Position numbers and translations under genes: made by a program. This document shows positions 13,313-27,114 of a stretch of DNA of 64,000 nucleotides, one piece after another (position 1 is the stretch's first letter; the number at the start of each line of letters is the position of its first letter). The DNA lies in assembly GCA_019009955.1 (NCBI GenBank), contig CM032233.1, positions 130,162,501 to 130,226,500 of the forward strand, given 5' to 3'. The DNA is from Riptortus pedestris. Lineage: Eukaryota; Arthropoda; Insecta; Hemiptera; Alydidae. The notes under the pieces are model-generated. The model made no database searches. It saw only the letters and a list, made by a program, of their open reading frames with translations, and had not been told where the DNA came from.

Positions 13313-15073
13313 TCTAAGTCTTGGGACAACTTATCGATAAGTGATTTAAATACTATATAATGAAAAATGTTATATTACTGATTTCTGAGGTCTTTACGGT
13401 TCATTTTTTTTTTACTTTTAATTCATTTTTGATATTTGTCTATTTATAAATGTCTAGCGTTTTAAAAACATATATGCTATATGCATCTGGAGAGTGCATG
13501 TAATAAATAAACAACTTTTGCACATGCGTAATGTGCAAAAGAAAAAGAAAACTATAATTTAAAATTTCAGAAGTATATATCTTCTGATGTAATTGCCCAC
13601 CTTTAATATAATGTATTCTTACATAAGCCACTTAAGGTCAATGCCAAAAAATGTTAGCAAAAGTACATGTTTCTAGCTTGGTGTAAACCTTTGATGAAGA
13701 ATAGGCTATATGAATGTATTTTCTGGGTTTTACACTGTTTTTGTCTTGTTGTTTTCCCTCATATCGATTGCCCAAAGACCGAACAACTTTATAAAAATAC
13801 TGACATATTACTCGATTTTCAACGAAGACAGACTAAATTGAAATTAGGTGGAATTCACTTCTGTGGACATACATGTTTCTAATTTTACAAGCGAGTTGCT
13901 CAGAATGAAATAGATTCTATTATTAAGGACCGGTAATAAAATAATGTATACATTAGCAAATCATAAATTATTCATATAATTTATTAATATAATATTAATA
14001 ATTTAAATTTTATGATATAATTAGTAATCTGTAAATTATAAAATATTTATAGAGATAATGAGCAAGTGAAGTTAATCATAAGATGATGGATTAAATTATT
14101 TCATTCTTGACAGGCATTTATTATGCATGTGATGATATACATGAGTACATATATAAACATATTTAGTTTTGCACTAAAAAGTGCTATAAAGGTATTCAAG
14201 AAGTTAAAATGGTTTGGTATTTGTAAACAATGGAGTAGAGTTAATGGGCGGATAAAGAGATGCTTTAATACAACTTATTTTTAATGGAAAATACAATTAA
14301 AGGGTGTAAATATTACCTTTTTCAAGTGCAGAAGGAGAAACAAGCGCTGTCAATCACAACTTAACTAAATCCAGACTTTGAAAGTGCGAATAGAGTGAGA
14401 AATGACAGCCGGAATGATCATAGCAGTTATAGATCGTGGACGGCTCGTTCAAAATAGCCAAGCTTATTTATTAGAACAAATTTCCACAATTGAAAATACA
14501 ATAGAGGTAGTTAGGTAAATAATTTATATTTTCGGGTGACCAAATAAACTTTATTTCTTCTTTTTGAGCTAATATTCGTAAATACAAAGGATGAGTATAG
14601 GAAGGGCGGGAGCATTGGAACAATATAGCTGTAAGATGCAATAAATGAACCAACAAACAAATATTGTAAATTGAGTAATACAATTAAGTCATTCATTAGA
14701 GGCTCTTAATAAAAACGCAGAAAATCTCCAAAATTATATGAACAAATAGATTAATTTCAGAATTGCGGATATTTAATTTGGCTAATTTGAGAATTAGCGA
14801 ATATTTAATTTGACCAATTTTGATTTAATAGCACATTCATACATTTTACGACACTGACCTTTGAGATGGATTATTCTCTTCCAAATCAAAATTTGGTCTT
14901 CGAAGTTATCACCCATATCCCATTATCGACGCTATCTAACTTAAAACTCGGGGTTTCAATATAATTGGGAGTGTATATTTCGTTGGACATTGATTTTTCA
15001 CGTGCAAAATTGGTATGGGCATTTCAAAATATTACCTTTTTAATTTTGATTTAATTGTGTGTGTATGTATGTG

Positions 15074-15123
<50 letters not shown>

Positions 15124-15702
15124 TATATGCAAATAGTTCTACTAGTATTATTGACCCTTCTTTAATACCATGTATGCTTATATAGGCCTTTTAAGAATAA
15201 AATATCAAAATGTATTACACTAAATACATTTTACTACCTTGTGAAGTTTTCGCGTAATGGCGCCTGGTATGTATTCCTTAATTCCCCCTCTCACTCTCTC
15301 TAAATTCAAACTTAAAATATATATAAAAAAGGTTATCTGATCAAGCCAGGTAAATTTACAGCTTAAAAAACTACCCTGATCGTAATTAGTTTTCATTGAA
15401 ATCATCTTATTAAGTTAGAGATACACATAAAGTACAAAACAGAAATTAGATTGAAATTCAAGAAGGTTAAGAGAAACTAACGATTTTATTATTCAATTAA
15501 CTTTGTGCTTTCATTAAAAAGTGCAATATAAGTATTCAAGAAATGAAAATTTTCAAGTTTAATTAAATGACAAACTAGTATTTAGGGCATTTTTTTCATT
15601 TTAACACACACCTCAACACATGTATACATAGGATCGCTATTAAACTATTGGCGTCACACTCCATAACCACACACAAATCAACATAAAAATGAAATACAAT
15701 AA

Positions 15703-15756
<54 letters not shown>

Positions 15757-18670
15757 AAAAATATATGAATAAAAGAAACAAAATTGCTAACTATTGTGCA
15801 ATAGTGGCATTGTAGTACATAACCTTACAAGTCATTTGCACATAAGCCCCAACCAATTAATAAATACAACTTAGTTCTTACAAAAGTTTCTAGTGGACAG
15901 CAAAAATATTACCTATTCCCAATGTAGAAGTAGGTAGAAACAGTCCCAATCACAATTAACTTGATGTCACACTTTAAAACTGCGAACAACTTAACAAGTA
16001 AAAGCCGAATGACCAAGCCTAGTATCGATCCTAAGTCTCACTCAAAATTGCTAAGAGCGTACAAAATTGTCTTTACCTAATAGTGATATGTAGTTAAAAT
16101 GACATTATATCTTAAGTAGGATGAAATAGTGGACTGACGACGGAACAGCATTTCAAAATTACGTTCTCGCGTGTACATTTAGCATTAAAAAAAATATTAA
16201 TTGGTAAAAAGGCCCAAAAATTGAAAATACAATAAAATGTACATGAAATGGAGAATGGGAGACAAATGAACTGATATTTAATTTCCTCTGGATTTCTAAA
16301 AGAACTTGATAATAAGAAGGGTTTCAATACCATTGAGGGTAATATAATATGTATGTGTTATTGGGGTATTATTAAAGGCTAGTGTGAAGAAATCAATGGT
16401 GTAATTAAAGGAGTGACCGAATAGCGTTTATTTATTATTTAGTTAAACAGAGTTGGTGGAGGTTAAAATAGTTTATTACTTGTGTATTGAAAGTATAATA
16501 CAGGGCGTTTAAAATCAATGTATGAATCTACTTCAACTAGATGAATAGTTGTGCATATTAAATCCTTAGAAACTCCAATGAATATGTTTCCTATCCCCTC
16601 ATTTTCTAACAAATTGACATTTGTACAATAATAAATATCTATAAAAAATAATTACTGAACTAAAGAGATTCCAGCTACCATGCCAAGCCGATGACGTCAC
16701 CACTCATCGTATAATCTACTTCTGTGTTGTAAGAAATCTACATAAACAGGACTTCAGATTTAAGCTAGACATAATATGTTTAATTGAATCAAGTAAATGA
16801 TGATTAGAAGTTGGAGTTAACTAAAGACTGAAAAAAAAACTGTTGAAATAACTCGGTTAATATCGTGTTTTAGGTAAATCGATAGACAAATGTAGAGTAT
16901 TACATTTTAAAGAAGATGGGCTACATAACATTTTTCGATCTGACTCATAGCAATGTAGATGTTACGAATTATTTATTTTGACTATTTTTCTAAAGGCCCA
17001 AACCTCCAGTTTCAATGTCAATTATTAACAAGCACAATTGTTAGTATGTCCATCATAATAAAATGTCAAGTATGTTATTGATCAGTTTGATCTCCATCAA
17101 TGTCACGTTATGAATTTATCCATGCATCAAACATTAGAGGTAACAATAAGTTTGATGAATAAAATAAGCCCTATTTAAGCTAGGGATAAGGCTCTTCGTG
17201 ATATATTGCATTGTTGATAATGTGAGATGAGAAGTAGATGAGTTTACAGAAAAGTGAAAGACTTAAGACAGATATAAATTAGACAATGGATTTCAATGAA
17301 ATTGTTGAAAATGAATCATTTGGTTACAAATGTTGGTCTTACTGACTCCTCAGTAACAACAGCAAACCTTCTGGTAAATTCTATATGCTTGGTAATTAAT
17401 TTATCTAGGATGCAATCAAAACCATGTCGATATTTGTGATTTCCACTTTTAAAAAAATTGATAAATTAAGGAACAATTAATTATAAATTGAAGTTTTTTT
17501 TAGAGTAACGAGTTATTTCTGCTAGCGATTAGAAACGAGATATCGATAGGAAATTCACGGCTAGTGTCTAATACAGGCTTTTGATAATAACATCGTCAAG
17601 TGGTTCCTAAATTATTGAAATACATCTCTGAGTATTGCTGAAGCACTTATGTATCGTTAAGCACTAGTTTGGCTTTAAAAGATTCAACACGATACAGACA
17701 TAGAAGTTTGCGTTGTTAGAATAGTCAAAGCTGCATGAAAATAATAAAAATATTGATCGGAAGAGACTAAAGTATTTGAGCATAAAAACGAATTTAATAT
17801 AAGAAAAGTTTCAAGATAGGTCTTTTAGTTTGGAATATATAAATACTACATACCAATTATCATAGTTTTTATTAAGTCATTAGCTACGAAAGAAATTAAA
17901 TAATTTGTAGACATTTTAGGAGTAATCCTTGATTGTAATAAATATTCGATTGAGAAGGGGAATGTTATCAAATGAATATCTTATTGAATTTGATAGTATT
18001 TATAATTGAAGGTGATACTTATTTACACAGACGCTCAATTTTATAGGGAGGCTTGGGTTATTCTGTTTTGTGCTCAAGTCTTCCGCAACATTCAGTCAGT
18101 TCTATTTCTATATTATATAATTAAAAGGCATTCTGTGATTTGTGGAACGAAATAGCAGATAATGCGGCAAAGTGTAATGTTACAAAACTAAAGTGAATAT
18201 TTTTGGCTGGACTGTGTATTTGAATTGACAGGTGACAAATTAAAAAAAAAGAAAAAAAGAGCATATATATAGTTTTTTTCAACAGTAATAGGGCTTTAGG
18301 TCTTGGAGGCCAGCGAAAAATATCTTTTGGACTTGAATAAGATACATCAAACTCGTATGAATGTATTAAATATATTTAAAAATAAATGAAAGAAATGTAT
18401 GTGTTGAATGATGTTTTATATACGAGATGAACACTATCAAAGATGTTCAATTATTAAATAAAACTACAAAGTATTTGTTCAAAAAAAAAGTCTAAAATAA
18501 TTTATGGCCAGGTACATTATTCCTTTAAGGTTGGGACAAGTTTATCATTATTTATAAAGCATGTAGTACTTTAATAAATTTAAGACTAATAACAAACCGT
18601 GTCAATAAATTAAAAATGGTATTAAGTTGTATTGGTAGTTTTATAGCGAATGTATTATAGAGTGTGTGCG
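13313..18670. other. AT-rich DNA without recognised genes
   Basis: No exon-like pattern with splice sites and no recognised protein similarity on either strand. It holds TA microsatellites at about 15082-15112 and 15709-15754. Short ORFs (for example 13667-13882) have no recognisable content. Confidence 0.6.
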
Positions 18671-18671
18671 G

Positions 18672-18677
18672 TCTCTC

Positions 18678-18764
<87 letters not shown>
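18672..18764. repeat. (CT)n(TA)n microsatellite
   Basis: About 50 bp of CT dinucleotides passes directly into about 43 bp of TA. The same CT-to-TA transition occurs at 45235-45337, so it may travel with the repeat families. Confidence 0.95.
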
Positions 18765-18769
<5 letters not shown>

Positions 18770-19840
18770 TTAAGATCATAGATGTTTATTTAGCGTAACA
18801 AAATTTATATGATAAACATTGAAAACACCAGGTATTCAAATAACTATTAATGAGGGCATTGAAATAAAAATAAAGCATTTTTATCAAATAACCATGAAAT
18901 ACTTAACAATAGAATTTAAATATTGTTCAGAATATACATGGACAGTGGAAAAACTTTCAATGTTTCCAAAAGATAAAGAAAAGGTCTAAAAGATTCTTAT
19001 TTTCGATATAAAAGTGCAATGCAAATTATGGACCATAACAGTTTACTTAATGCAAAGAAAATTTTATTATCAAGATTGGAAACTTCAAATGTCAGATTTT
19101 TAAATAATAATTGAAGAGGGAATCAAGATGATAATAAACCATTTCCCCCTAGGATCAAATAATCATGAAATATTTGACAATAGGATTTAAAGATTGTCCA
19201 GAATATACATGGAAAGTGGAAAAAACATTCAATGTTAGTAAAAGGCAAGAAGATTCAGACAATTTTAATTTAGAAAGAAAAATGCAATGTAAATTATAGA
19301 TCATAAATGTTCACTTAGCATAACACAAATTATATTATTAACATTCAATACATCAGGTTTCCAAATAACTATTGATGAGGGCATCAAGATAAAAATAAAG
19401 CATTTTTATCATATAACCATGCAATGCATGACAATAGAATTTAAAGATTGTCCAGATTATACACGGACAGTGGATAAACTTTCAAATGGATTCTTATTTT
19501 CGATATAAATGTGCAATGCAAATTATGGATCATAACTGTTTACTTAATGCAAAATACATTTCATTATCAACACTGAGAAGTACATGCATCACATTTCAAA
19601 ATAGTAATTGAAGAGGAAATAAAGATGATAATAAAGCGTGTATATCAAAGGCTAAATAACTTGGCAATGGAATTTAATGTTTATCAAGAATCTAAAAGTA
19701 TGAACAGTGGAATGAAATGTCAATTTTTCAAGGTAAAAGCTCAAAGTTTTTTATTTTAGATGTAAATATCCAATGCAATTTTATGGATCTTAAACGCTCA
19801 CCTAATGCAAAGGCATTTTATTATAAACATTGAAAACTTC
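18770..19840 (+). repeat. Satellite array, left arm (about 255-bp units)
   Basis: About four units, each containing 'catgaaatacttgacaatag'-like, 'gaatatacatggacagtgg'-like and 'aatgcaaattatgga' segments. The units recur in opposite orientation from 20985 to 24400. The order of unit variants at 18800-19300 matches the inverse of 21540-22090 closely, so this is a large inverted repeat as well as a tandem array. Confidence 0.8.
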
Positions 19841-20515
19841 ACAAAACAACATGGTATCATCTATACATTAGTAAACAGAGCCTTTTCACTGTGCAGCAAT
19901 GAAACGCATTTAAAAAATGAAATAGCACAGTTGAAAGAAGAACTCCACTACAACGGCTACAAAAAAATGGAAGTAACAAGAGTATTAAGAAATATTAAGA
20001 AGAAACTTGATAACAAGATTCAACAAGACATTGAAAATACCCAAGTTAAACCATTAAGCAGCGGAACACTTCCTTATATAGCGGGGACCTCAGAAAGACT
20101 GGCAAGAATACTTCGAAAATATAATTTACGTGCAGTATTCAAGCCACATAAAATATTCAACGAATATTTAAAGAGCCCAAAAGACACCCAATTATTACAG
20201 GATAGTGGAGTATATATGATACCGTGTGATTGTGGTAAGGTTTATGTGGGGCAGACAGGCAAGAAGACTGCTACAAGAGTCAACCAACACATGACCGACC
20301 TAAAGCATAACAGAACAAAGACATCCGCCATTGCCAAACACGCAAGTATTTGTCCCCACCAAATTAAATTTGACGAGACAAAGGTTTTACACAGAGAGGA
20401 CTACCTCGGTAAAAGATTAGTCCTGGAAGCCCTAGAAATAAATAAGAGGACAAATACTATAAACGGCGTGGACGGTGTCTTACTTTCAGAAACGTGGAAA
20501 GCCATACTAAAATAA
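19841..20515 (+). CDS. Penelope-like element ORF, C-terminal GIY-YIG endonuclease part
   Basis: The open frame runs to TAA at 20513-20515. It carries GVYMIPCDCGKVYVGQTG, the GIY-YIG core, with a downstream His-rich segment and EALEINKRTNTINGVDG, typical of the C-terminal endonuclease of Penelope-like retroelements. Upstream are the linker segment RLARILRKYNLRAVFKPHK and a Lys-rich helix. The reverse-transcriptase domain is absent. An ATG at 19805 is in frame, but the first dozen codons belong to the satellite unit, so I place the element start near 19841. The copy is 5'-truncated yet its frame is open for more than 220 codons, suggesting recent insertion or constraint. Class is confident; activity is not supported. 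Confidence 0.85.
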   Translation, partial: TKQHGIIYTLVNRAFSLCSNETHLKNEIAQLKEELHYNGYKKMEVTRVLRNIKKKLDNKIQQDIENTQVKPLSSGTLPYIAGTSERLARILRKYNLRAVFKPHKIFNEYLKSPKDTQLLQDSGVYMIPCDCGKVYVGQTGKKTATRVNQHMTDLKHNRTKTSAIAKHASICPHQIKFDETKVLHREDYLGKRLVLEALEINKRTNTINGVDGVLLSETWKAILK

Positions 20516-20984
20516 AATAAAACTCCAAAACATATGATAATTGAAGTAGCAATTCAAATCAAATTTATGCCTGACGAAGATGGACGCATTTCCATCGAAA
20601 ATTTGCAGAACAACAAAAATTCCAACCGCTGGAGCAGATAGCCGAAATCCTCAAAATGACGATACTTCCCAGCGATGCAGCCTCAAAAATAGAATATATA
20701 TATATATTGAGAGTGAGTGAGAGAGAGCGAGAGAGAATTAGAGAGTGAATTTTTGCTTTTGTGATGTCAGAAGCTGTCAGGGGACAATAGGAGTGGAGGT
20801 GTCTGCAACCTCCCATAGAGTACCTATTTAAACACCCCCTTATCATTAGAGATGAATCCTGGGAAATAATTTAGTTCAGTGACTGTAGGTTGAGGGCTCC
20901 AGTCTCGCTTTGCAGTGAGTAAACATTTACCAACCATAAATTATCTCCTATTCTTACATATATAATAATAATAAAAATCTTTGT
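20516..20984 (+). mobile_element. Probable 3' flank of the Penelope-like element
   Basis: Non-coding segment between the GIY-YIG ORF and the right satellite array. It includes 'cctgacgaagatgg' at about 20571, a short TA run, a GAGA-rich stretch (20705-20745) and 'ctatttaaacacccc'. It is more GC-rich than its surroundings. Assignment as the element's 3' non-coding part rests on position. Confidence 0.4.
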
Positions 20985-23900
20985 GCCTTTCATCTCCCCC
21001 TTTGTAAATAAAGGCATTCATTGTTCATTTCTGGACAATAATCCACTGTTAAGTATTTCATGGTTATTTGTTGTTTGGTAAAATGCGTTATTATTATTTT
21101 GATGCCATCTTCAATTATGTTTTGTGATGTTTTCAATGCTTATAATAAAAAGTCTTTTGGAGTAAACCATAAGTTTTATTAGATTTTTCTATCTGTAATG
21201 AAAGCCACCCAGCCCTTTACTTTAGCCTTTATTAAACTTTGACATTTTCCTACTGGTTACCATTTATAAATTCTGTATAAACATTGAATTCCATTATTGT
21301 GTAATAATTCTTTATCTTTGTCTTGATGCCCTCTTCATTGTTATTTGAAAATTTGTTTTGTGAAGTTTTCAGTGTTTATAATAATCTTTTAGACCTTTTC
21401 TTTACCGTTTGGAAACATTGAAAGTTTTTCCACTGTCCATGTTTATTCTGGACAATGTTTAAATTCTATTGTCAAGTATTTCATGGTTATTTGATAAAAA
21501 TGCTTTATTTTTATTTCAATGCCCTCATCAATAGTTATTTGAATACCTGGTGTGTTCAATGTTTATAATATAAATTTTGTTATGCTAAGTGAACATTTAT
21601 GATCCATAATTTACATTGCATTTTTCTTTCTAAATTAAAATTTTCTGCATTTTCCCTTGCTTTTTACAAACATTGAATGTTTTTTCCACTTTCCATGTAT
21701 ATTCTGGACAATCTTTAAATCATATTGTCAAATATTTCATGATTATTTGATCCTAGGGGAAATGGTTTATTATCATCTTGATTCCCTCTTCAATTATTAT
21801 TTAAAAATCTGACATTTGAAGTTTCCAATGTTGATAATAAAATATCTTTTGCATTAAGTAAACTGTTAGGATCCATAACCTACAGTCCATTTTTATATCG
21901 AAAATAAGAATCTTTTAGACCTTTTCTTTACCGTTTGGAAACATTGAAAGTTTTTCCACTGTCCATGTATATTCTGGACAATGTTTAAATTCTATTGTTA
22001 AGTATTTCATGGTTATTTGATAAAAATGCTTTATTTTTATTTCAATGCCCTCATTAATAGTTATTTGAATACCTGGTGTGTTCAATGCTTATAATAAAAA
22101 GTCTTTTGGAGTAAACCATAAGTTTTATTAGATTTTTATATCTATAATAAAATCCACCCAGTCCTTTACTTTAGCCTTAATTAAACTTTGACATTTTCCC
22201 ACTGGTTACTATTTATAAATTCTGTATAAACATTGTATTCCATTATTGTGTGTTTCTTGGATTTTTGGACTTAGATAATAATTTTTATCTTTGTCTTGAT
22301 GCCCTCTTCCTTGTTATTTGATAATATGTTTTGTGAAGTTTTCAGTGTTTATAATAAAAGGTCATTTGGAGCAGATAAACATTTACAAACCCTAAATTAT
22401 ATCTGAAATAAATACCTGTCAATATATTCAAATATGATGTATGAAGTTTTCAATGTTTATAATGAAATAGTTTTTGCATTAAGTGAACATGAACATTTAA
22501 GATCCATAAATTGCAGTGGATATTTATATTTAAAATAGAAAACTTTGAGCTTTTACCTTGAAACATTGAAGTTTCCTTCCACTGTTCATACTTTTAAATT
22601 CTTGATAGACATTAAATGCCATTGTCGAGTTATTTGGTCATTGATATACATATTTTATTATCATCTTGATATCCTCTTCAATTACAATTTAAAAATCTGA
22701 TGCATGAACTTCTCAATGTTGATATTAAAGTTTCCTTTCCATTAAGTAAACAGTTATGGTCCATAATTTTCATTACATTTTTCCACTGTCCATGTATATT
22801 CTGGACAATCTTTAAATACTATTGTCATGCATTTTATGGTTATTTGATAAAAATGATTTATTTTTATCTTGAAGCCCTCATAAATATTTATTTGGAAACC
22901 CGATGGTTGATGTTTATAACATAATTTTTGTTAAGCTAAATAAACACTTATGATCCATAATTAGCTTTGCATATTTATATCTAAAATAAAAATCTTTGGG
23001 GCTTTTCCCTTGCATTTTGAAAACATTGTAATTTTTCCACTCGTCATGTATATTCTGGAAATCATTAAACCCTATTGTCAATTATTTCAATATTATTTGA
23101 TCCTAGGGGAAAATGGTTTATTATCATCTAGATTCCCTCTTCAATTATTATTTAAAAATCTGACATTTGAAGTTTCCAATGTTGATAATAAATTATCTTT
23201 TGCATTAAGTAAACTGTTAGGATCCATAACCTACAGTCCATTTTTATAACTAAAATAAAAATCTTTGGGGCATTTAACTCGCCTTTTGGAAAAATTGCAA
23301 GTTTTTCTACTGTCCATGTATATTCTGGACAAATAATAAAACTCATTATATGTCATGGTCATTTGGAATTTATATAAACCGATCTTGATATCCTCTTCAA
23401 TTAATATTTAAAAATCTGATGTGTGAAGCTTTCAATGTTTATAATGAGATGTCTTTTTCATTAATTAAACAGTTGAGACCGTAAATTGCATTGGATTTTT
23501 ATATCTAAAATAAAAATCGTTGAGCCTTTTCACCTTTTAACATTGACATTTTTTTCCACTATTGAAACCTCTAACTCCTGGATAATCTTTCGATTTCATT
23601 GTAGAGTATTTCATGATAATTTGGATTTGAGAGTGGGAAGCTCGATTCTCGGCTGGGCAATAGGAATTTATTTAGTGATTGAAATCATTAAATAAAATCC
23701 TTAGTCCCACCCTGTCTAGGAAAGGGTGGTCACCTGTAGATAGCCCGTCCTAATTAGCCTTAGCTGCAAAAAGTGGATGTTAATAAATAAAAATAAAATT
23801 ATTATCTTGATTTTCTCTTCTATTATCATTTAAAAATTTGATATACGTAGTTCGCAATGTTGATTATAAAAAGTCTTTTGCAGTAAATAAGCATTTACAA

Positions 23901-24400
23901 CCATAAATTATGTTGCATTTTCTTTCTAAAACAAATGTATCTGAGCACTTTACCTTGCTTCTTTACATTGATATTTATTTCAAATGTTGAACTTCTAAAT
24001 TCTGGATAAACTTTAAATTTTACTGTTGAGTATTTCATGAAAATTAGGACTTTGATAAAAATGCTTTATTATTATCTTTATGACCTCTTCCATTATTATT
24101 TTAAAATCGGATGTATGAAGATTTCAATGTTGATAACAAAAGGCGGTTTATTGTAAGTCTATATAAATCCATAAATTACATTTCATTTTTATATCTGAAA
24201 TTTAAATGTTTGAGCCTTTTACTTTGAATAATTGAATTTTCCACTGTTCATACTTTTAAATTCTTGATAAATACTAGCCTTTTTGAATTATGGAGTTTTT
24301 TCCTCTCTTCACCCTTGAAAATTATAGGCAAACTTTATGGGTTATTTGGGCATTAATAAAAATGCTTTATTATTCATGTTTTTAGAGTGTTAATTGTGCT
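20985..24400 (-). repeat. Satellite array, right arm (about 13 units)
   Basis: Degenerate units spaced about 200-275 bp apart (landmark 'attgtcaagtatttcatgg' near 21471, 21727, 21997, 22824, 23077, 23599). Each has 'ccactgtccatgtatattctgg' and 'tccataatttacattgcat'-like segments. They are inverted relative to the left arm at 18770-19840. A SINE interrupts the array at about 23628-23790. No coding signal. Confidence 0.8.
23628..23790 (+). mobile_element. tRNA-derived SINE, copy 2
   Basis: Head with a box-B-like CTCGATTCTCGG (about 23641), then the family body ('gtcccaccctgtctagg', 'aaagggtggtcacctg', 'aattagccttagc', 'aaaaagtggatg') and a TAAATAAA-type tail. It lies inside the satellite array, so it is younger than the array. 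Confidence 0.75.
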
Positions 24401-24664
24401 ATTTACATTATTCAGCGAGAATAGAAATAATGAGTGTCATAATCGTTTAATTTGTTATTGCAGAGTTATTAACTTGGATGAGCTCATCTCTTCAGGGCTC
24501 TCAATTTTTATGTCACAAAATGGAATTCATTAATTCCTATTCAACATTAAACTTTTAATAGGACTCTCAGCTTGTAGAGAATATTATCTCTTATTGTTAA
24601 ATTCCAACAATTTCTAATGATTGCACAGTTAAATAAATTGTGTAATCATTAGAAACGTTTTAAT

Positions 24665-24805
24665 TTATAACATGCCTTTTAGCAGATTTCCCTCTGGGCT
24701 TATCTGCTATTGAGGTTGTACCCGAGTTTTGAATTTTTTTTTTCAAATGCCTGTTGATATTACGTATGAAATTCCGAAGAAAAAATCCATTCAAAATTAT
24801 ACATA

Positions 24806-24871
<66 letters not shown>
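24665..24871 (-). mobile_element. Family B 3' end (inverted) with TA run
   Basis: Reverse-oriented terminal hairpin (TTAGCAGATTTCCC at 24668) and 3' domain, followed by a (TG)n(TA)n run to 24871. The mariner-type element begins at the end of this TA run. Confidence 0.65.
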
Positions 24872-24875
<4 letters not shown>

Positions 24876-25490
24876 CAACCGCAAAAAAAACCGGACACTT
24901 AGATTTAGTCTTATAATTTAGTTAAATACTTAATATATATGTATAATAATCTTTTTTAATTAAAATAATTGGTTAATCTATAGGTTATTTAAACAAAATC
25001 TGCCAAAAGTGAATAATTTTTATTAATTATTTACAAAAAAAATACAAAATAAAAAAAAAATGATAAATTAACACATTTAAAAAAAAAAATGCTTCTTCAT
25101 TTTTATTACAGTGAATGGTAGACTTCACTACCCCATGCATTTCGGCAATGTAACGTAAGCTCCGGCCTTCCATCTAAGTTTGAAAGACCCATTATTCTGG
25201 ACCAAAATAAAAATAAAACATTAATTAAAGAAAATGCTTGGTTAATAATTAAAGATGTTTAAATGTGCGAAAAACTACTTACAGTTTAGAATAGATCAAC
25301 TTCACGACAAATAAATCTAATCTGAGTTTTATCTAATTGTTTACTAATCCTGAAGGGATTAGTTCAATGGACTTAGACTCTACATTCTCTGTAATAACTA
25401 GAATACCCCAATTAAGAAACACATTGCTGAAAGTTAGCTTTTAATATGACAAATATGAAGTGTCCGGTTTTTTTTTTGCGGTTGAGTGTA
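24872..25490 (-). mobile_element. Tc1/mariner-type transposon, 619 bp, defective
   Basis: Inverted terminal repeats AACTCAACCGC...CCGGACACTT (24872-24900) and its complement (25460-25490), flanked by TA on both sides. On the minus strand at about 25105-25205 a fragment reads GRSLRYIAEMHGVVKSTIH, a helix-turn-helix like that of Tc1-family transposases. RIMGLSNLDG precedes it in another frame, implying a frameshift. The catalytic domain is absent, so this is an internally deleted copy. It sits in the TA run of a family B fragment, as expected from TA target choice. Confidence 0.8.
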
Positions 25491-25689
25491 TATTCTAAAT
25501 ACCACCCTAGAGCTCCCTGTTTTGTTTCTTATTGCGTTTTGAATTATCTTTCAATTTTGAATGTAAGAATGCAAGTACCTTTTTTGATATGTTGGATCCA
25601 TTTCTATATCCAACTCCATTTTGAGCGCATTTCCACTTTTTAATTTATTTTCGTAGCTTTTCCAAGTCAAATTTAAACATTTTTTTTTA

Positions 25690-26190
25690 AAACTTGTGCA
25701 AAAGACCCTTTTCCATCCATTCAATCCAGAAAAGAATCCATTCTTTTCCCATAGACTTGTTTCAAAAATAATTTTGTTGGCTACAACAAGGAGGAATGGA
25801 TTCTGTAATCTAAAAAAAAAAAAAAAAGTATTTAAAACGAAATGTCGCAAAAATATTCTTGAATGAACGTAAAAAAAGATGTTTACTTGAACAAACATTA
25901 ACATATCAAAAAACACTCTTCAAATTAATTTATTTTAAACTATATTACATAGAAATTATTTGTAAAAGGAATACATTTTTCCACCTGCATAGCTCCATGT
26001 AAAAAAATGGTGTGGAATCTTTCAAGGAAGAATCATCAAGAATACTTTTGTGTTATTCCGTTTTAATTTTTTTTTTTTTTCAGATTCATTTGTCTTCCCC
26101 ATAGACTTGTTTCAAAGATAATTTTATTGGCTACAACTCTTATGTTGCAGTATTTTTCAATAAAACTTGGCATTTCTGAAATAAAGATTT
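25690..26190. repeat. Locally duplicated segment
   Basis: The segment 'ccatagacttgtttcaaa.ataatttt.ttggctacaac' occurs at about 25749 and again at about 26099, 350 bp apart. Poly-A/poly-T tracts lie between. No coding frame is convincing. Confidence 0.5.
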
Positions 26191-26269
26191 GTACATTTTA
26201 CGGCTAATGGTTGCATCAAATTGAAAAATTCACCAATATTAACTCATTTTAGAATTTGATTTTCTAAAA

Positions 26270-27055
26270 TGTATGTCAATATTTTCTCCTTAATAATTCA
26301 AATCTATGCATAATGCACAGGAGACGGGAAATATGACAATATGCAGGACAGTGAAGTCTTATATAAAAAAATAATTTTATTATTAACAAATGCCAACAAC
26401 GGGTATTAACCCTAAACACTGGAACGGGTAAATGTCAAAATATTGTGCAAAGTAAAGCCTTGCCAAAAATATACGTATATATATGTCAATTAGCATTAAT
26501 TCTTCCATGATTATAAGCTATATTAAAATGTTTAGGTTAGAACAGGAGTGGGGGTTATAAGGGAGGCCCGAAATAAAAATTCGCGATATTTCATTGTCTA
26601 TTTGTTTTTCGACAAACATGCACATAACAAAAGTTGTTTACTTTGTTATTTAGATTAACTTTTTTTTTTATTTTTATACATTTCTCCAGGAACAATGTCT
26701 GGAGCAAGTAATTTGCGTAGAAATATTGATATGCTCAACAATTCATTCCTATTTGAACTATCAGGTACCTCAGCTGGAAAAATTAATTCAAATCAATGTT
26801 AATATTTTGTCCTTAATAGCTGAAATCTATGCATAATGCACAGGAGACGGGAAATATGACAATTTGGAGGACAGTGAAAACTTACATAAAAAATTAATTT
26901 TATTATTAACAAATGCCAACAACGGGTATTAACCCTAAACACTGGGATGGGTAAATGTCAAAATATTGTGCTAAGTAAAGCCTTGTGAAAAAAATACCAT
27001 CACCATTCAGCCTCAAATCAATTCCCAGGCGAAGCCGGGTATCTGAGCTAGTATA
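26270..27055 (-). mobile_element. Two partial family A copies in tandem (inverted)
   Basis: Reverse-oriented head segments ('gcacaggagacgggaaatatg', 'caacgggtattaaccc', 'aaagccttgccaaaa') occur twice, at about 26310-26475 and 26830-27055. A stem-loop unit lies between them (26560-26660). The second copy ends with the reverse head hairpin and GAGCTAGTATATA at 27055, followed by TA and then a family B 3' end. Confidence 0.7.
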
Positions 27056-27059
27056 TACT

Positions 27060-27060
27060 C

Positions 27061-27114
<54 letters not shown>

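Noticed and set aside
13667..13882. 71-residue plus-strand ORF
   Set aside because: AT-rich, no splice or family evidence.
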